Positions 10,367 to 20,930 of a stretch of 64,000 nt of DNA are shown here, one piece after another. Within the stretch, counting starts at the first letter, position 1, and every line of letters begins with the position of its first letter. Made by a program: the position numbers and the translations under genes. Below the pieces are notes generated by a model. That model was given only the letters and a program-made list of their open reading frames with translations. It was not told where the DNA came from and did not search any database. This stretch comes from Branchipolynoe longqiensis (Eukaryota; Annelida; Polychaeta; Phyllodocida; Polynoidae). The stretch lies in the NCBI GenBank assembly GCA_030323885.1, contig CM059199.1, positions 41,486,590 to 41,550,589 of the forward strand, in the 5' to 3' direction.

Positions 10367-10862
10367 CCTAGACCAGACGGAATGGCCGAATGCGTTGAGC
10401 ACCCATCTCATGTTTTGGTACATCATGGGGTTCGGATCCATGTCAACTCAAACTCATCATCATCATGCTGTCGGTCACGATGCGAGAAAGACTGCTTTCA
10501 TTACTTGACTGCTGATCTCCATTCAGCTCTCTGATGGGAGAGTTGCATCCATGAGTCTGTCTTAATGTCTCTCAGCTTCAGGTTTCTCTTGATGGTATCC
10601 TTGAACCAGAGACGAGGGCGCCCTCTCTTTCTGTCAAATTAATGACTTAAAAATTGATACTTGTTGCTTCCTAGCCAGGTGCTCTGCATTATTCTGGGCA
10701 ATAACTGGTTGGCTCCCTCCCAGGATAATGTGACTGAATCGGGTCATTGTGATGGTGGTTCTGACAGCCTGGTCTCCCAGTGGGGCAGCACTATAAAGTC
10801 ACCATGAGTGTGCACTGTCACAAGTCGGTTACCTTCCTGAAATGACTTTCGATGTTACCATG
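10367..10862 (+). mobile_element. SINE-A interrupted by a LINE fragment
   Basis: The SINE head (ACCAGACGGAATGGCCGAAT) runs to about 10447 and the body resumes at 10640 (AATGACTTAAAAATTGATAC). The 192 bases between are a LINE 3' end, so the SINE is the older of the two. Confidence 0.75.
10448..10639 (-). mobile_element. 5'-truncated LINE 3' end inserted in SINE-A
   Basis: Begins with (CAT)n, the complement of the LINE (ATG)n tail, then the same coding 3' end as at 37757-38020 (AGCTTCAGGTTTCTCTTGAT). AAA is present on both sides as a possible short target duplication. Confidence 0.7.
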
Positions 10863-10915
10863 GCATACATCTCTTTCCAACAACTAGTGCTTATTGTGGC
10901 TAACTGAAAGACGAG

Positions 10916-11306
10916 ACCGAATGGCTGATTAGCCCTACTCATTTTCTAGTTCGACATAATTATGTCATTAACCATAGGATATAAATAAAAATATGAATAA
11001 AATAAGTAAATCTGACTCTGGCTATGGCTCTAAGCCTAGTCTGAGTGACCAGATTTGTCTAAATCTAAATGCAGATGGCATAAGGTGTGCTGATTATATT
11101 GATGTAAATGCAATGCTAGATGAAAGATTAATATATTAATTTATTATATATATATTCTTAGTTGTTATTCTATGTCTCAAACAAAATCCTAGATGAGCTG
11201 AAACTAGCACATTTCATAGCTGCACCCAGTGTCGTAGCATTAGCCATGTGCTTCGTGTCGGTTTGTTTTTCTTCCATGCATCCCACAATGCACTGCGCGG
11301 CTTGAA
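10916..11306 (+). repeat. Dispersed direct repeat, copy 2
   Basis: Partner of 7697-8080. It carries TCCCACAATGCACTGCGC at 11281-11298. Downstream sequences of the two copies differ: here an ATG-rich stretch and a splice-acceptor-like TCTCTTCTTGCAG (about 11336-11348) follow. Confidence 0.6.
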
Positions 11307-11501
11307 TGATGAACCCCTCTATGAACAATGCACCTTCTCTTCTTGCAGAGAAATCCTCCGATTCGACTCACGCATGTCAACATCCGGTGGAGGTGAGAAG
11401 GGCCGCAGGTGGCGCCTTCGGCATAGTTTTGAGTATTATGGAGTATAGCAATATAATAATAATTCCATTATGTATCTTTATACTCGCATAATGATTCACA
11501 C

Positions 11502-11504
<3 letters not shown>

Positions 11505-11552
<48 letters not shown>

Positions 11553-11784
11553 TATCTATGGACAGTGATAAGCCCCTTATCACGTGTCGTAATAAGGTTT
11601 GCAGTGTATTGCACCCGCCCCCTGTTGGTGAGGCGGGGGGGGGGGGGGGTCTCTCAGGATCCTCTACGCTCCTGCCCCTGCGCGGGGAGGGGGGGGGGCG
11701 GCACACACTCCATACGCTCGGAAGTTTTCGCTTTATTATATATATACACTGGATGTTGACAAGGGTCAGTCGCTTCGGCGGATT

Positions 11785-11859
<75 letters not shown>

Positions 11860-11860
11860 G
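11505..11860. repeat. (TA)n tracts flanking a GC-rich island
   Basis: (TA)n at 11505-11545 and 11785-11860 surround a GC-rich stretch with a 17-G run (11635-11651). A small palindrome, GTGATAAGCCCCTTATCAC, lies at 11566-11584. Open frames here come only from repeat composition. Confidence 0.7.
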
Positions 11861-12255
11861 TGGATGTTAGGAGGGCTACATGTACATGTGGCGCCACATG
11901 TACAGTGTTGATTCCCACGGAGCATAACAACATACTAATTCCCTTACGTATCTTTAGACAGTCCCATCAGTGTGGTAGGCTGCAAGTATCGGCAGCTAGT
12001 ATATAGAAAAATATTAATAACATAATAACAGAATGCCCCCCCACGCCTAATGTCGGTGCCGTGACCCCGGGGTCAGCTTTGATTCATGGACTAGCTGCTA
12101 CACTGGGATACCTGCCGGCAGCCTGGGATGGCGACCACCCTTACTTGGTATCGATGGATTTCAGCCTTTCACAAACATTTCATCGATTATAATCGTAAAA
12201 ACAATAACTCAACACTGATATGTTTAAAAAGAGCTCAGTTAGTCCAGGCTTGTAA

Positions 12256-12840
12256 TCGGGTCGGAAGGCCGAATCGGTTAGGTTGTGTGTGTTGTTGTTT
12301 TATGTCCTAGCAACATCTAAGGTCATATCAGGACGGGTACGACTTGTGACACTGCGCACTCATGTCAACTTTATAGTGCTGCCCCACTGGAAGACCAAGA
12401 CCCCCAGCACCATGACCTGATATCCCACTCAGTCACATTATCCTGACACTGAACCAACCAGTCCTTGCCCTATCCTAATAATGCGGAGCGCCAGGCTAGG
12501 AAAGAACAAGTCTCAGATGTTAAGTCATTGGTTTGACTTGACCAGGGATCGAACCCACGACCCCACGATCTACCAACACGGGAGACGGACGCTCTAACTC
12601 ATTCGGCCATCCCGTCTGGTCCGAATCGGTTAGAGAGCTGACTGGCTTCCTATGCTAGAGGTCGTGGGTTCAATGCCAACTTGAATCAAACCAATGACAT
12701 AGAAAAATGATTACTTGTCAGTCCGTAGCGTGATGCTGCATGGTCTTAGTTAAGGTAACGCAAATAGTTTGCACAGTATCAGGATAATGTGACTGAGTGG
12801 GACATCGAGGTCATGGTGCTGGCAGTTGTCTTCCAGTGGG
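12256..12840 (+). mobile_element. SINE-A (outer copy) split by a second SINE-A
   Basis: The head begins near 12256 and is interrupted at CCGAATCGGTTAG (12269-12281). The same 13 bases recur at 12621-12633, where the outer copy resumes (AGAGAGCTGACTGGCTTCC). Its 3' end is lost at the next SINE (12841). Confidence 0.8.
12282..12620 (-). mobile_element. SINE-A, full length, nested, with 13-bp target duplication
   Basis: A 339-bp head variant 1 copy with both ends intact (GTTGTTGTTTTATGTCCTAG ... GGCCATCCCGTCTGGT). The flanking 13-bp duplication defines its exact ends and shows insertion by target-primed reverse transcription. Confidence 0.9.
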
Positions 12841-13244
12841 TTGGTTGGTTGGTTTTTGGAGTTTTACGTCCTGGCAACAGCTAAGGTGATATCAGGAAGG
12901 GAACAGCCTTGTGACAGTGCACACTCATGGCAACATTTTAGTACTGCCCTACTGGGAGACCAGACTGCCAGCACCTTCACCTGATATCCCATTCCATTCA
13001 GTCACATTATCCTGACACTGACTCAACCAGTCCTTGCCCTATCCTGCTAATGCCGAGTGCCTGGAAAGGAAGGGACAGGTATACATTTTTAAGTGGTTGG
13101 TTTGACTCGACGAGCGCATCAACAATTAATAATTATTAAGTCATTGGTTTGACTCGACCAGGGTTCCAACCCCTGGATTCGAATCCGACGATGTACCAAA
13201 ACTGGAGATGGACGCTCAACTCATTGGGTCATCCCGTCTGGTAT
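12841..13244 (-). mobile_element. SINE-A with internal duplication
   Basis: The region GTTTGACTCGAC occurs twice (about 13100 and 13148), so the copy is about 60 bp longer than normal; ends GTCATCCCGTCTGGT. Confidence 0.8.
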
Positions 13245-13375
13245 ATAGACAAGTTCTTATAAGCGATTTCCATTGGAAACGCACCCCCTCGCCACACGGT
13301 AAGAGCAGGAACAAAGGCAGTGATCACCCGCATGCTATCCAGCGTGCTCTATGGATATCATGTGTACTTTGAATA

Positions 13376-13569
13376 CAGTAAACCCTCTCTAACCTACCAC
13401 CTCCACAGACCGACCACTTCCATATATCGATCGCTTTATTTGGGTCCCAAACTCCAGCCCAATCAAAACCATCGTAACAATACACAAAAACCTCCCTAAA
13501 CCGACCATCTCCCTAAATGGACCACTTAAAGTCGGTCCCATGGTGGGTCGATTTAGATAGGCTTTACTG
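13376..13569. mobile_element. pogo/Tigger-like MITE (194 bp)
   Basis: Ends CAGTAAACCCTCTCTAA and, inverted, CAGTAAAGCCTATCTAAATC, with TA on both sides (13374-13375, 13570-13571). The body repeats CCGACCA words (CCTAAACCGACCATCTCCCT). Sister copies: 43732-43915 and 48259-48433. A TA target and CAGT end fit Tc1/mariner-type elements. Confidence 0.7.
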
Positions 13570-13613
13570 TATATTCAACTGATGCATAGCGGATTTTGTC
13601 GGCGAATATTTAG

Positions 13614-13850
13614 TTATCCTTTGATAATGTAGGGTGGCATTGTGTTGGTAAAGCGCGGCCCGCTGGTGCCTTGAACTGCACCCTGCGTGTGGGTGACTTT
13701 GATACCAGAGCAGCCGGTGCACCAGCAGAGGGCAACCTCATAACGAGCAAGCCTCGAGGACACACTTAGAGTCCAATCCACCAGAATAGAGAAACAGACC
13801 CAGCCGGGTTTCATTCGGTTACGATTCGAACTCCCGACCTTCCGCACAGG
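13614..13850 (-). mobile_element. Possible third tRNA-type SINE carrying a CTCF-like motif
   Basis: Read on the minus strand it starts GGAAGGTCGGGAGTTCGAAT, a B-box/T-arm-like stretch without its A box, followed by a body not related to SINE-A. CCAGCAGAGGGCAA (13732-13745) resembles a CTCF core. Only this copy is in the window, so the family is unproven. Confidence 0.35.
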
Positions 13851-13869
13851 ATAAATAGTAATAAATGAT

Positions 13870-14640
13870 GTATATATGTGAAGTGGGTGAGACTATGGCT
13901 GGGCTGATTAGCTGACATTCTGAAATGCGGGCTACTCACCAGGCTCGCATTTGCCACCATTTCCGGGGCCGGGTTCCCTGCTGTAAAGCGTTGCTAGGAT
14001 ATGTCAATTCTTACATTCCTAGCAATGATGGGGGGTCGAGCGCTCGGGCTCAGACCCATCAGACATGTTTCTGCATGCTCTGATGTTTTAGACAAGATTT
14101 AGGCTTTTATTGTCGAAATTCCAAACTGATTTAACTTAACAAATATGGGAGGGGATATACTTATTGTACTTAGTCGTTATTCAGTGAAATCAATCTTTGA
14201 AAGAACTCTTACATTGTCAGTTAGGGTAAGAATAAAGCCGTGAGCTCTTAAGAAGTAATTGGAATGTTCCTTGCATTCTTTACTATCCTCAAGTCTTATA
14301 TTATTAACCGCTATGGTCAACCTGATATTGGTATTCGATTGTTCTATAAACGTATTTAATTAAGGGCCTTCCGCCTCACAGACTGTATGCAGTCAAACTT
14401 CCCACCTCCGGGGATATAGTAGCCACCTTACTAGCCCGGGTCAAGTTGGTGTGAAGGCGGTCAACCGGCGGCAGGACAAGAGGCGACAGCGGCCCATCGG
14501 CAGGCCCGGAAATTCACATGGAAACAATTATATATTAACACGTAGGCTCGCCTTAAGCAGGGGTGGAATAGCCGAACGGTTAAATATTCAAAATGGCTAG
14601 ATACATTCAAACCTCAAACATATAAACACCGTTCTGTATT
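13870..14640. other. No gene seen
   Basis: Mixed-composition DNA. A tRNA-head-like scrap, GAATAGCCGAACGGTTAAAT, lies at about 14567-14586. Nothing else was recognised. Confidence 0.45.
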
Positions 14641-14644
14641 CATT

Positions 14645-14993
14645 GTCATAGAAATATGTTGTAAACCTTGTTAGACTTAACAACGCCTCTAGAATGCACT
14701 GATTTTCATATCATCAGCTATTGGATGTTAAGCATATGGTCATTCTAACATATTTCTTTGGAGGAAACCCGCTCCCACCACATAGGCTACTCTTTCCAAT
14801 AAGCAGCATGGGGTCTTTTATATGCACTTTCCAACAGACCAGACAACACATACCACACAGTCTTTGTTGAACCAGTTGTGGAACGGAAAATAGCCCAAAC
14901 TGCAAATGGGTCCATGGAGCAGGATCGGTCGGATGACCCACGCCTTCACAGGTGGGCACTCTACTGCCTGAGCCACATGCCGCTCCTAGAGTA
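14645..14993 (-). mobile_element. SINE-C, resembling a widespread molluscan/metazoan SINE
   Basis: On the minus strand: head GCGGCATGTGGCTCAGGCAG (A-box-like), a degenerate B box, then a body with TGGAAAGTGCATATAAAAGA, CCATGCTGCTTATTGGAAAG and GAGCGGGTTTCCTCCAAAG. I recall this body from SINEs very common in mollusc genomes, possibly those grouped as MetaSINEs. Only one copy occurs here and the B box is damaged, so it looks old. Confidence 0.6.
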
Positions 14994-15045
14994 GAAATAA
15001 GCTGATACTACAAGTCAACATTCACAATAAAGAAAACTATCATAG

Positions 15046-15572
15046 TGTAAAATTTTCCGATATGATGACATATGAGGATATATGATCTCTACTATAATAA
15101 ATTGCAACTTGTCTATATAATGGTAAATGGTAATAAATAAAACCAAAGGCATATGAGGGATATGTGGAGTTGGTAAACTATTACTCATTAAGTATAGAAA
15201 TTGTATCGCAAAATAGTATAGAGGAGGAGTGTCACTTCTTAGATACATTCTTTGGAGGAGTTGCCTCACATACCCCCTCCCCCCAGGTGTTATTTATGGA
15301 TCACTACACACCAAAAGGCACTGTGGCCAGCATGACAAGGCCTTGGATACAAGAGATTGAACTCTGATTGGTAGGTAGATGAATACCTGTTAGGGATTGG
15401 GAGATCGACCCATGTGACCACCACCTTCTTGGATTCTAGAAACCTATATAAGATAATAAACCCTGGAGTATCACTCTCCTACTTTCACTCTTTACCTACG
15501 TTCCTTCATTACCAGTATTGATTTCTCATTAGCCTGTCCACACCACTCACACCACCAGCCGTCGACTTTACA
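15046..15572 (+). mobile_element. Solo LTR, copy 1 (527 bp)
   Basis: Starts TGTAAAATTTTCCGATATGA and ends CGTCGACTTTACA, i.e. TG...CA with TGTAAA/TTTACA inverted ends. A 4-bp ATAG target duplication flanks it (15042-15045, 15573-15576). Inside are a TATA-type box (TATATAAG, about 15445) and AATAAA (15455-15460), as expected of an LTR. No internal retroviral-type genes are next to it, so it is a recombined solo LTR. Confidence 0.75.
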
Positions 15573-15719
15573 ATAGGAAACTGAACTGAGTCTCTCGGTC
15601 ACCCCCTCACACACACCATGCACCCACCTCTCCATCACCCCACCATTCCAACTTGCAACAACTCGAGGAACCTGTCTGCTCCTCCCTATCCTTGTGATTC
15701 CCAACTTACTCAACTGGGG

Positions 15720-16062
15720 ACCAGACGCGATTGCCGAATGAGTTGAGCATCCGTCTGATGCTTTGGTAGATCATGGGATTCGAACTCACGGGTTCGAACT
15801 GTGATCGAGTCAAACCAATGGCTTAACAATTGATACTTGTCCCTTCCTAGCCAGACACTCGGCACTATTAGGATAGTGACAGTACTGGTTGGTTCAGTGT
15901 CAGGATAATATGACTGAGTGGAATATCCGGTCATGGTACAGGTGGCCTTGTCTCCCCAGTGGGACAGCATTATAAAGTCACTATAAGTGCACACTGTCGC
16001 AAGTCGGTACCCGTCCTGATATGGTGATATGTTGCCAGGGTGTAAACATCCAACAACCAACT
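15720..16062 (+). mobile_element. SINE-A, full length, head variant 1
   Basis: ACCAGACGCGATTGCCGAAT head; body GTCGCAAGTCGGTACCCGTC; tail CCAACAACCAACTAACC. Confidence 0.85.
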
Positions 16063-16529
16063 AACCACCTCTCTCACCCCCCCCCCATCCAATGCACGCA
16101 CTCCTCTACCCACATAACAATTCCAAAAACCATGAGGACCCTGTCTGCTCCTCCCCATCGTTCGGATGCCCGACTGACTCCTAAGAACCTACTCACTGCG
16201 AACAGATGCAACCGTGATTAATCCACAAACACCCGCTTCTCTCGCCTCTAGACACTTAACTCATAGCTATCCACGCACCTACATTAACTAACCTACCATT
16301 TATATCACCTACCTTACATTAGCACCTGTCTAGAATAACTAAAGCAGACACTTGAATATGGTACATCAAATTGACTAAAGCAAAAATCACAAAATATAAG
16401 TATGTTCACCTGTGTCCCTCTCATCATACACCATATCATCACGAATCATCATCATACATGTTTTGTGAGTAAATAATATTATCATCACATATAACCAGAA
16501 GGGCAGTGCTTCTCTTCTGATAAATGCCG

Positions 16530-16726
16530 GGCAAGGACTGGTTGGCTCAGTGTCATGATAATGTGACTTAGTGGGATATCAGGTCATGGTGCTGGTGGCC
16601 TGGTCTCCCAGTGGGGTAGCACCATAACGTTGCCATGAGTGCACACAATCACAAGTCCGTACCTGTCCTGTTATGACCTTAGATGTTGCCAGGAGGTGAA
16701 ACTCCAACCAACCAACCAGCTATTAA
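16530..16726 (+). mobile_element. SINE-A, head missing
   Basis: Starts inside the body (GGGCAAGGACTGGTTGGCTC) and keeps the 3' tail (CCAACCAACCAACC), a normal 5' truncation. Confidence 0.75.
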
Positions 16727-17046
16727 CGCACACACTCTTGATATTGACACATTCTGTGTGCACACACACCCAAACCCACCCTCATACCCTCCCCCACACA
16801 CACACACCCAACCCTCCCCAGCATCCCCAGCCTCGCCATTTGCGTTCTTTGCGTCAGACCCATTGAAGAGCACTTTAGTGACAGCTGCAGAGAACGCATC
16901 ACTGGTGACTGGGCGTGGTCGGCTCTATACCACCACTAGGGTGAGCATTAAGCTTAGATTCCATATATTTGGTATGTGGTATGTGGGATGTGAATGTGGC
17001 AACACATGGAAAAGCATGTAAATACACAGTGGAGCTTCCATATGTT

Positions 17047-17125
17047 CCGATGCGAATGCGAATGCGAATGCGAATGCGTATGCGAATGCGAATCTGAATG
17101 CAAATGCAAATGCAAATGCGGCAAT
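17047..17125. repeat. (GCGAAT)n hexamer microsatellite
   Basis: About 13 units of ATGCGA/ATGCAA; the right half has decayed to CAAATG. Confidence 0.85.
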
Positions 17126-17384
17126 TGGATTGTTTCATGGACCGATCAGTGCAAATATGAACACGAATGGTGAACCATTTGTCATAGGGCAAACAGAAAT
17201 CTTGACTTTCCTTCACAAATTTATAGCAAGAAAGACCGGAAATCACATCGGTATTCATACCGAATGTCAGTCACATTCGCATGCCGCATACCGTGTATAT
17301 GGAATATTAGCTTTAGGGGCCTATTGAGTGAATGGAGAGCCTGGTACAGTGGTAGGTAAATAGACGTGGTTGAATAGAGTGGGC

Positions 17385-17870
17385 GAGAGGACGAAGGAGG
17401 CGGAGAGAGGCGGGGTGAGGCGGAGAGAGGCAGGGTGAGGCGGATAGGCGGATAGAGGTGGAGTGAGGTAGAGAGAGATGGCGTGAGGTGGAGTGAGGTG
17501 GATATAGTTAGAGAGAAGTGGAGATAGGTGGAGAGCGGTGGAGAGAGGTGGAGAGACGTGGATAGAGGTGGATAGAGGTGGAGAGAGGTGGATAAATGTG
17601 GACAGAGGTGGAGAGAGGTGGAGAGACGTGGAGAGAGGTGAAGAGAGGTGGAGAGAGGTGGAGTGTGGTGGAGAGAGGTGGAGAGAGGTGGAAAGATAGA
17701 GACGGAGAGAGGCGGAGAGAGGTGGAGAAAGATGGAGAGAGGTGGAGAGAGGTGGAGTGAGGTGGAGAGAGGTGGAGAGAGGTGGAGAGAGGTGGAGAGA
17801 GGTGGAGAGAGGTGGAGAGAGGTGGAGAGAGGTGGAGAGAGGTGGAAAGAGACGGAGAGCAATGATGACA
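17385..17870. repeat. 10-bp minisatellite, unit GGTGGAGAGA
   Basis: About 48 units. The right end (17740-17850) is almost perfect and the left end is degraded to GGCGGAGAGAGGCAGGGTGA forms, so homogenisation is polarised. It creates open frames on both strands that are not genes. Confidence 0.9.
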
Positions 17871-18019
17871 TGTAGCGAGAGGAGCAAATATTATATAAAT
17901 CGGCTAAACCCCATACACGTGTAGAGAACAGAGCTATGTGAAATCCAACGTGCTACATTCCCTCGTCGGTTCCTTCATCTCTAAATGCAATTCTCCCTAC
18001 ACACCATATTGCCAAATGT

Positions 18020-18324
18020 TGGTTGGTAGGTTATTGGGGGTGTACATCCTAGCAACATATAAGGTCATACTCATGGTGACTTTATAGTGCTGCACCACTA
18101 GCAAATGAGGCATCTGGCACCATAACCCTATATCCCAGTCAGTCACATTATCCTGACACTGAGCTAACCAGTCATTGCCCTATCCTATTAATACAGAGCG
18201 CCAAGCTATGAAGCGACAAGCATCAACTATATAAACCATTGGCTTGACTCAACAGGGAACCAAACTCCCGATCTCCCACACCGGGGTGCCCCGCGCTCTA
18301 CCAATTCGGCCACCCGGGTCTGGT
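18020..18324 (-). mobile_element. SINE-A, full length, with 14-bp target duplication
   Basis: ATATTGCCAAATGT flanks it at 18006-18019 and 18325-18338. At 305 bp it lacks part of the tail-proximal body (from ACATATAAGGTCATA straight to CTCATGGTGAC), an internal deletion of about 35 bases. Confidence 0.9.
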
Positions 18325-18689
18325 ATATTGCCAAATGTGGGGGGAAAAAAGAAAGAAAAAAGAGAAGATAACCAAACTAATCAACGTCCGAGAAATAAAA
18401 TAAAATAATCCAACAATACCGTCAGCAATAAGAACACAAACAATCGACACGGCATAGATTCACAGGCATAGCGTTAGTTAGGGTAGCCACGTGAGGGATA
18501 GATGGGTGTGTATTAGGCGGGCACACCGGTGGTTTACTGCACTGAGCTACTGCAGTGAGTGATAGACACGTCGCGCCCGTGCGCCGACTAATGGCCGCCT
18601 TTTTGTGAGCAGTTTGGTATTAGATCTTAGTGTGACGGAGCCTGCTGGGCTTTTATGCTTGTTGTTTATGGGGCGTGCACCTGCAGGTG

Positions 18690-18937
18690 GTCGTTGGTGG
18701 GAGTGGGAGTGGGAAGGGGGAGGGGGGAGGTAGGGGGGGAGGCAGGTAGGGGTGGGGAGAGGGAGAGGGGAAAGGACTAGATGGAGGGGAGGGGATGGAG
18801 GAAGAGAGAGGGAGGGAAGAGGGAGAGGGGAGAGGGGAAAGGGAACGGGGAATAGGGGAGGGGGGAGGGAGGGGAGGGAGGAGGAGGGGAGAGGAGGGGA
18901 GGAGAGGGGAGTGCAAGGGGGAGCAGACGAGTGGGGA
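18690..18937. repeat. G-rich purine array, part 1
   Basis: GGGGAGGGA/GGGAGAGG words. It looks like one array with 19301-19617 and 19965-20125, now split by two SINE-A insertions. Confidence 0.8.
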
Positions 18938-19300
18938 ATATTGTTGTTTGTTTGTTGTTGTTTTACGTCCTAGCAACATCTAAGGTAATATCAGGACGGG
19001 TACCGACTTGTGACAGTGGGCACTCATGGTGACTTTATAGTGTTGCCCCACTGGGAGATCAGGCCACCATCACCATGACCTGATATCCCACGCAGTCACA
19101 TTATCCTGACACTGAGCTAACCAGTCCTTGTCCTATCCTATTAATGCCAGCGCCAGGCTAGGAAGCAACAAGTATCAATTCTAAGGTCATTGCTTTGACT
19201 CGACCAGGTTTCAAACCCACACAACGCTGAGTAAGGATCCCCTGATCTCCCAAAACAGTTGACGGATGCTTAACTCATTCGGCCATCCTGGTCAGCGGTC
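18938..19300 (-). mobile_element. SINE-A inserted in the G-rich array
   Basis: AGTGGGGA lies at 18930-18937 and again at 19301-19308, an at least 8-bp target duplication. The head variant has the duplicated B-box segment. Confidence 0.85.
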
Positions 19301-19617
19301 AGTGGGGAAGAAGAGGGGAGCGGAGGAGAAAGGAGGAAGGAGGAGGAGGATGAATCGCAGTGGGGAAATATCGGCTGGGGAGTGGGAATGGAAGGGGGTG
19401 TGGGGCGGGGTGGGTAGATGAGATAGTTGAAGGGGAGAGGAGTGGGCAAGAGGAGGGGAGGGAATGGAAGGGGAAGGGGGGACAGAGAAGGGTGGGTAGG
19501 GAACGGGGTAGAGTGGCACAGGGCACGGCAGCGGATGAATGGGTGTAGGGGATGAGGGAGAGATGAGGGAGGGAAGTGGGACAAGGGTGGGAAAGGAAAG
19601 GGTGGGGTGGCGTGGGG
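19301..19617. repeat. G-rich purine array, part 2
   Basis: Continues the composition of 18690-18937 with more A and T (GGAATGGAAGGGG). Confidence 0.75.
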
Positions 19618-19620
19618 TGG

Positions 19621-19964
19621 TTTGTTGTTTGTTTGTTGTTGTTTTATGTCCTAGCAACATCTAAGGTCATATCAGGACGGGTACCGACTTGTGACAGTGC
19701 ACACTCATGGCGACTTTATAGTGCTGTCCCACTGGGAAACCAGGCCACCGGCACCATGACCTGGTATCCCACTCAGTCACATTATCCTGACACTGAGCAC
19801 ACCAGTCCTTGCCCTATCCTAACAATGCCGAGCGCCTGGCTAGGAAGCGACAAGTATCAATTTTAAAGTCATTGGTTTGACTCGACCGGGACTAGAACCT
19901 ACAACCCCACGATCTACCAGCACAGGAGACGGACGCTCTAACTCATTCGGCCATCCCGTCTGGT
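19621..19964 (-). mobile_element. SINE-A, best-preserved copy (reference for the family)
   Basis: Read from its head on the minus strand: ACCAGACGGGATGGCCGAAT (A-box region), the conserved GAGTTAGAGCGTCCGTCTCC, a B-box region (mutated here; GGTTCGAACCC in other copies), GTCGAGTCAAACCAATGACT. Then the body: TTGATACTTGTCGCTTCCTA, GGCAAGGACTGG, TCAGGATAATGTGACTGAGT, CAGCACTATAAAGTCGCCAT, GCACTGTCACAAGTCGGTAC, CTGATATGACCTTAGATGTT, and a tail of AAACAACAACAAACAAAC. Promoted by RNA polymerase III by analogy with tRNA-derived SINEs and mobilised by an unidentified LINE. Variant 2 heads read GAATCGGTAGAGCGCAGGCC. Confidence 0.9.
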
Positions 19965-20125
19965 TTGGGATGAGGGCGGGGATGAGTGGGTTTGGTTTGG
20001 GGTGGGGCGGAATTCGTTATGGATGGGGGTAGGCGTTGGGGTGGGGTTGAAAGCGGGGCAGGGTGGGGGGAGGGGAGGGGAGGCTGGGGTGGGGGTGGGG
20101 GTGGGGGTGGGGGGGGGTGCGAGCG
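19965..20125. repeat. G-rich array, part 3
   Basis: GGGGTGGGGGTGG words with a 10-G run near 20110. Confidence 0.75.
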
Positions 20126-20282
20126 CACAGCGGGACTGTATGGAAGCAGGTAATCTACTAACTGCCTCAACGAGAAAGGCCTTTAGTAGTCACTGGTATA
20201 CGATACTGTGTAGATCTAGAGGTGTTGACAGGGTCCTTCAGACGCAAGTATACAGGTGCATGCTGCTTGTATATAGCCTCAA

Positions 20283-20335
20283 GGCATGCTGCATATATAT
20301 ATATTTATATATATATATATATATATATACATATA
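20283..20335. repeat. (TA)n microsatellite
   Basis: Sits exactly at the truncated end of the SINE-A fragment that follows. Confidence 0.85.
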
Positions 20336-20337
20336 CA

Positions 20338-20503
20338 CACTGAGCTAACCAGTCCTGGACCTATCCTATTAATGCTGAACGCCAGGCGATGCAGCGACAA
20401 GTTCCAATTTTGTAAGTCATTGGTTTGACTTGACAGGGAACCGAACTCCCGACCTTCCGCTCGGGAAGGGTGCGCTCTACGTATTCGACCACCACGTCCG
20501 GTC
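20338..20503 (-). mobile_element. SINE-A head half, variant 2
   Basis: Starts within the body (CACTGAGCTAACCAGTCCTG) and ends CGACCACCACGTCCGGTC. The 3' half is lost at the TA repeat, so this is not ordinary 5' truncation. Confidence 0.75.
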
Positions 20504-20504
20504 A

Positions 20505-20930
20505 TTTAAAACTTATTTTTGTTAAACTCATTTCTTTGAGTCAAACTATGACTTGTTACGCGAGAAGCCAACCAACGCCCCTTACCGATTCCAGCGATCT
20601 CTGACAAGTTTTCGGGAGGACTACTTTAATATATTGTAGTTTGAACCCTACTCCAGCACTACCCTCAACTCTCCAGGCACCTATCACTAAATCCAAGGGA
20701 GCCCTGTTTGAAAAAGCTTGTAAGTCGATACGTCGTCTCAGGTAATTGAATAGAAACGAATTGACCTAAGTTCGCTAAACACACACGCATCACAACATAG
20801 GAATGATGAATGGAACCTGTGAGGGAAAACAAACAGAAAGCCATATATCACAAATCTTCAATTTGAAACACGATGCCTCTATGTATCATAGCCAACGTCT
20901 ACCATTTCCACCCCTAAGTACTTTAATTGT
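20505..20930. other. No gene or repeat recognised
   Basis: Single-copy-looking DNA; no ORF with recognisable features. Confidence 0.45.

Noticed and set aside
17221..17887. Long Ser/Leu/Pro-rich frames
   Set aside because: Translation of the 10-bp GGTGGAGAGA satellite.
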